Positions 63,307-64,000 of a DNA stretch of 64,000 nt are shown here, piece after piece. The notes below the pieces were generated by a model. That model saw only the letters and a program-made list of their open reading frames with translations, ran no database searches and was not told the DNA's origin. Position 1 is the stretch's first letter, and every line of letters begins with the position of its first letter. A program made the position numbers and the translations under genes. Source of the stretch: Streptomyces iakyrus (GTDB taxonomy: Bacteria; Actinomycetota; Actinomycetes; Streptomycetales; Streptomycetaceae); NCBI RefSeq assembly GCF_000717055.1, contig NZ_JNXI01000009.1:1-64000 (forward strand), read 5' to 3'.

Positions 63307-64000
63307 GCAGCCGCCTGCCCGCTCTTCTCGCCGAGCTGGGGGAGCGGCTCCCGGCCGAGCGGCTTGCGGCGTGGGCAACCGCACTGAGAGCGGCGGAGCA
63401 TCCCTACGACGTAGCACTCGACCAACTCGTGGAGGCTACTCCCGCCGCCGGTCTCGCTGTGGAGCTGAGGCGACTACGGCGGACTTGGCGGGAGGAGGCT
63501 CCCGAGCTGCCCGGCGCGGCACTCGCCCTGGCGCTTGACACAGTTGCTCGGACCGAGCTGTTCGATGCCGCGCGAAGTGATCTCGTCGTCAGCGGGCCGA
63601 CCAGTCCAGCCATTCCGGTCCGGCTCACACGGGGCATCGCCATCGACGTCATACGCTCAGCGCAGCAGACACTCCTCCTTGCCAGCTTCGCTGCCTACGG
63701 CATTACCGACCTGGTAACGGAACTCGGACAGGCAGTACAGCGTGGGGTCCTCATAGACGTCCTACTCGACGGCTCGACCGCGGCAGCACGCCCTTTCACA
63801 CCACTCAGGGACCAGATCCAGGTGTGGCTCCCGGCCGAAGGCTCGTCGATCGGCAGACTGCACGCGAAGGTCATCGCCGCTGATCGGCACACTGCCCTCT
63901 TGGGCAGCGCCAATCTCACGAACCGGGCCCTTGACGAGAACGTAGAAGTAGGCGTGATGCTGCGTGACCCGCGCCTTGTGGGCCGTCTGGTTGATCACTT
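63303..64000 (+). CDS. drmC: DISARM phospholipase D-like protein DrmC (cut by window end)
   Basis: The first 232 residues are visible. The PLD active-site motif HAKVIAADR (His187, Lys189, Asp194) with GSANLT directly after is clear, and the family's helical N-domain precedes it. DrmC is the third core DISARM gene and is a PLD-family nuclease. The GTG start overlaps the drmB stop by 4 nt. The C-terminus lies outside the window. Confidence 0.9.
   Translation, partial: MSSRLPALLAELGERLPAERLAAWATALRAAEHPYDVALDQLVEATPAAGLAVELRRLRRTWREEAPELPGAALALALDTVARTELFDAARSDLVVSGPTSPAIPVRLTRGIAIDVIRSAQQTLLLASFAAYGITDLVTELGQAVQRGVLIDVLLDGSTAAARPFTPLRDQIQVWLPAEGSSIGRLHAKVIAADRHTALLGSANLTNRALDENVEVGVMLRDPRLVGRLVDH

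Overview
The window looks like a core-chromosome segment of a Streptomyces (or very close actinomycete). GC is high with strong G/C third-position bias, GTG starts and ATGA/GTGA/TGATG gene overlaps are common, and the gene order matches the S. coelicolor ribosomal supercluster and its flank, read here in reverse orientation. About two thirds of the window is conserved housekeeping DNA. The right third is a defence and competition island.

Left flank (1-15.8 kb): cell-wall, cofactor and amino-sugar genes. These are tsaE, an alpha/beta hydrolase, alr (D-Ala supply), nnr (NAD(P)HX repair), acpS, glmS, a DrrAB-type ABC exporter, coaA, a DUF389 membrane protein and glmM. Among them sit a secreted beta-helix protein behind a LacI-type operator, a small membrane protein behind a perfect palindrome, a secreted Cys-containing SH3-like protein, and one frameshifted gene remnant (9933-10293).

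Ribosomal supercluster (15.9-36.3 kb), transcribed on the minus strand from right to left: the S10 group (rpsJ to rpsQ), the spc group (rplN to rplO), secY-adk-map, infA-rpmJ-rpsM-rpsK, rpoA-rplQ, truA, then rplM-rpsI. Strong hairpins mark most group boundaries (30471-30503, 26021-26060, 23835-23862, 22795-22812, 21154-21187, 19972-19998, 19283-19320, 15851-15886). Near-identical promoters precede rpsJ and rplM. A dispersed intergenic repeat containing the core GCGCGGGGAACTGCGCGA occurs three times, and a long variant once.

Right island (36.3-64 kb): directly upstream of the S10 promoter is a 1527-residue RHS/YD polymorphic toxin with a WXG-like N-terminus and a C-terminal tip resembling polymorphic toxin type 17, followed by a candidate immunity gene. 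Beyond it is a class-1 DISARM anti-phage system: drmD, drmMI, drmA, drmB and drmC, the last cut by the window end. The system is split. About 8.8 kb lies between drmMI and drmA. This holds a DUF397/XRE-DUF5753/RsbW-like regulatory triad, a winged-helix/zinc protein, a 587-residue zinc-ribbon protein I do not recognise, and an inverted four-gene cassette (DUF4365-like nuclease, an unrecognised possible OB-fold protein, RecF/OLD-like AAA ATPase, PIN-domain protein). I regard that cassette as the best candidate for an undescribed defence module.
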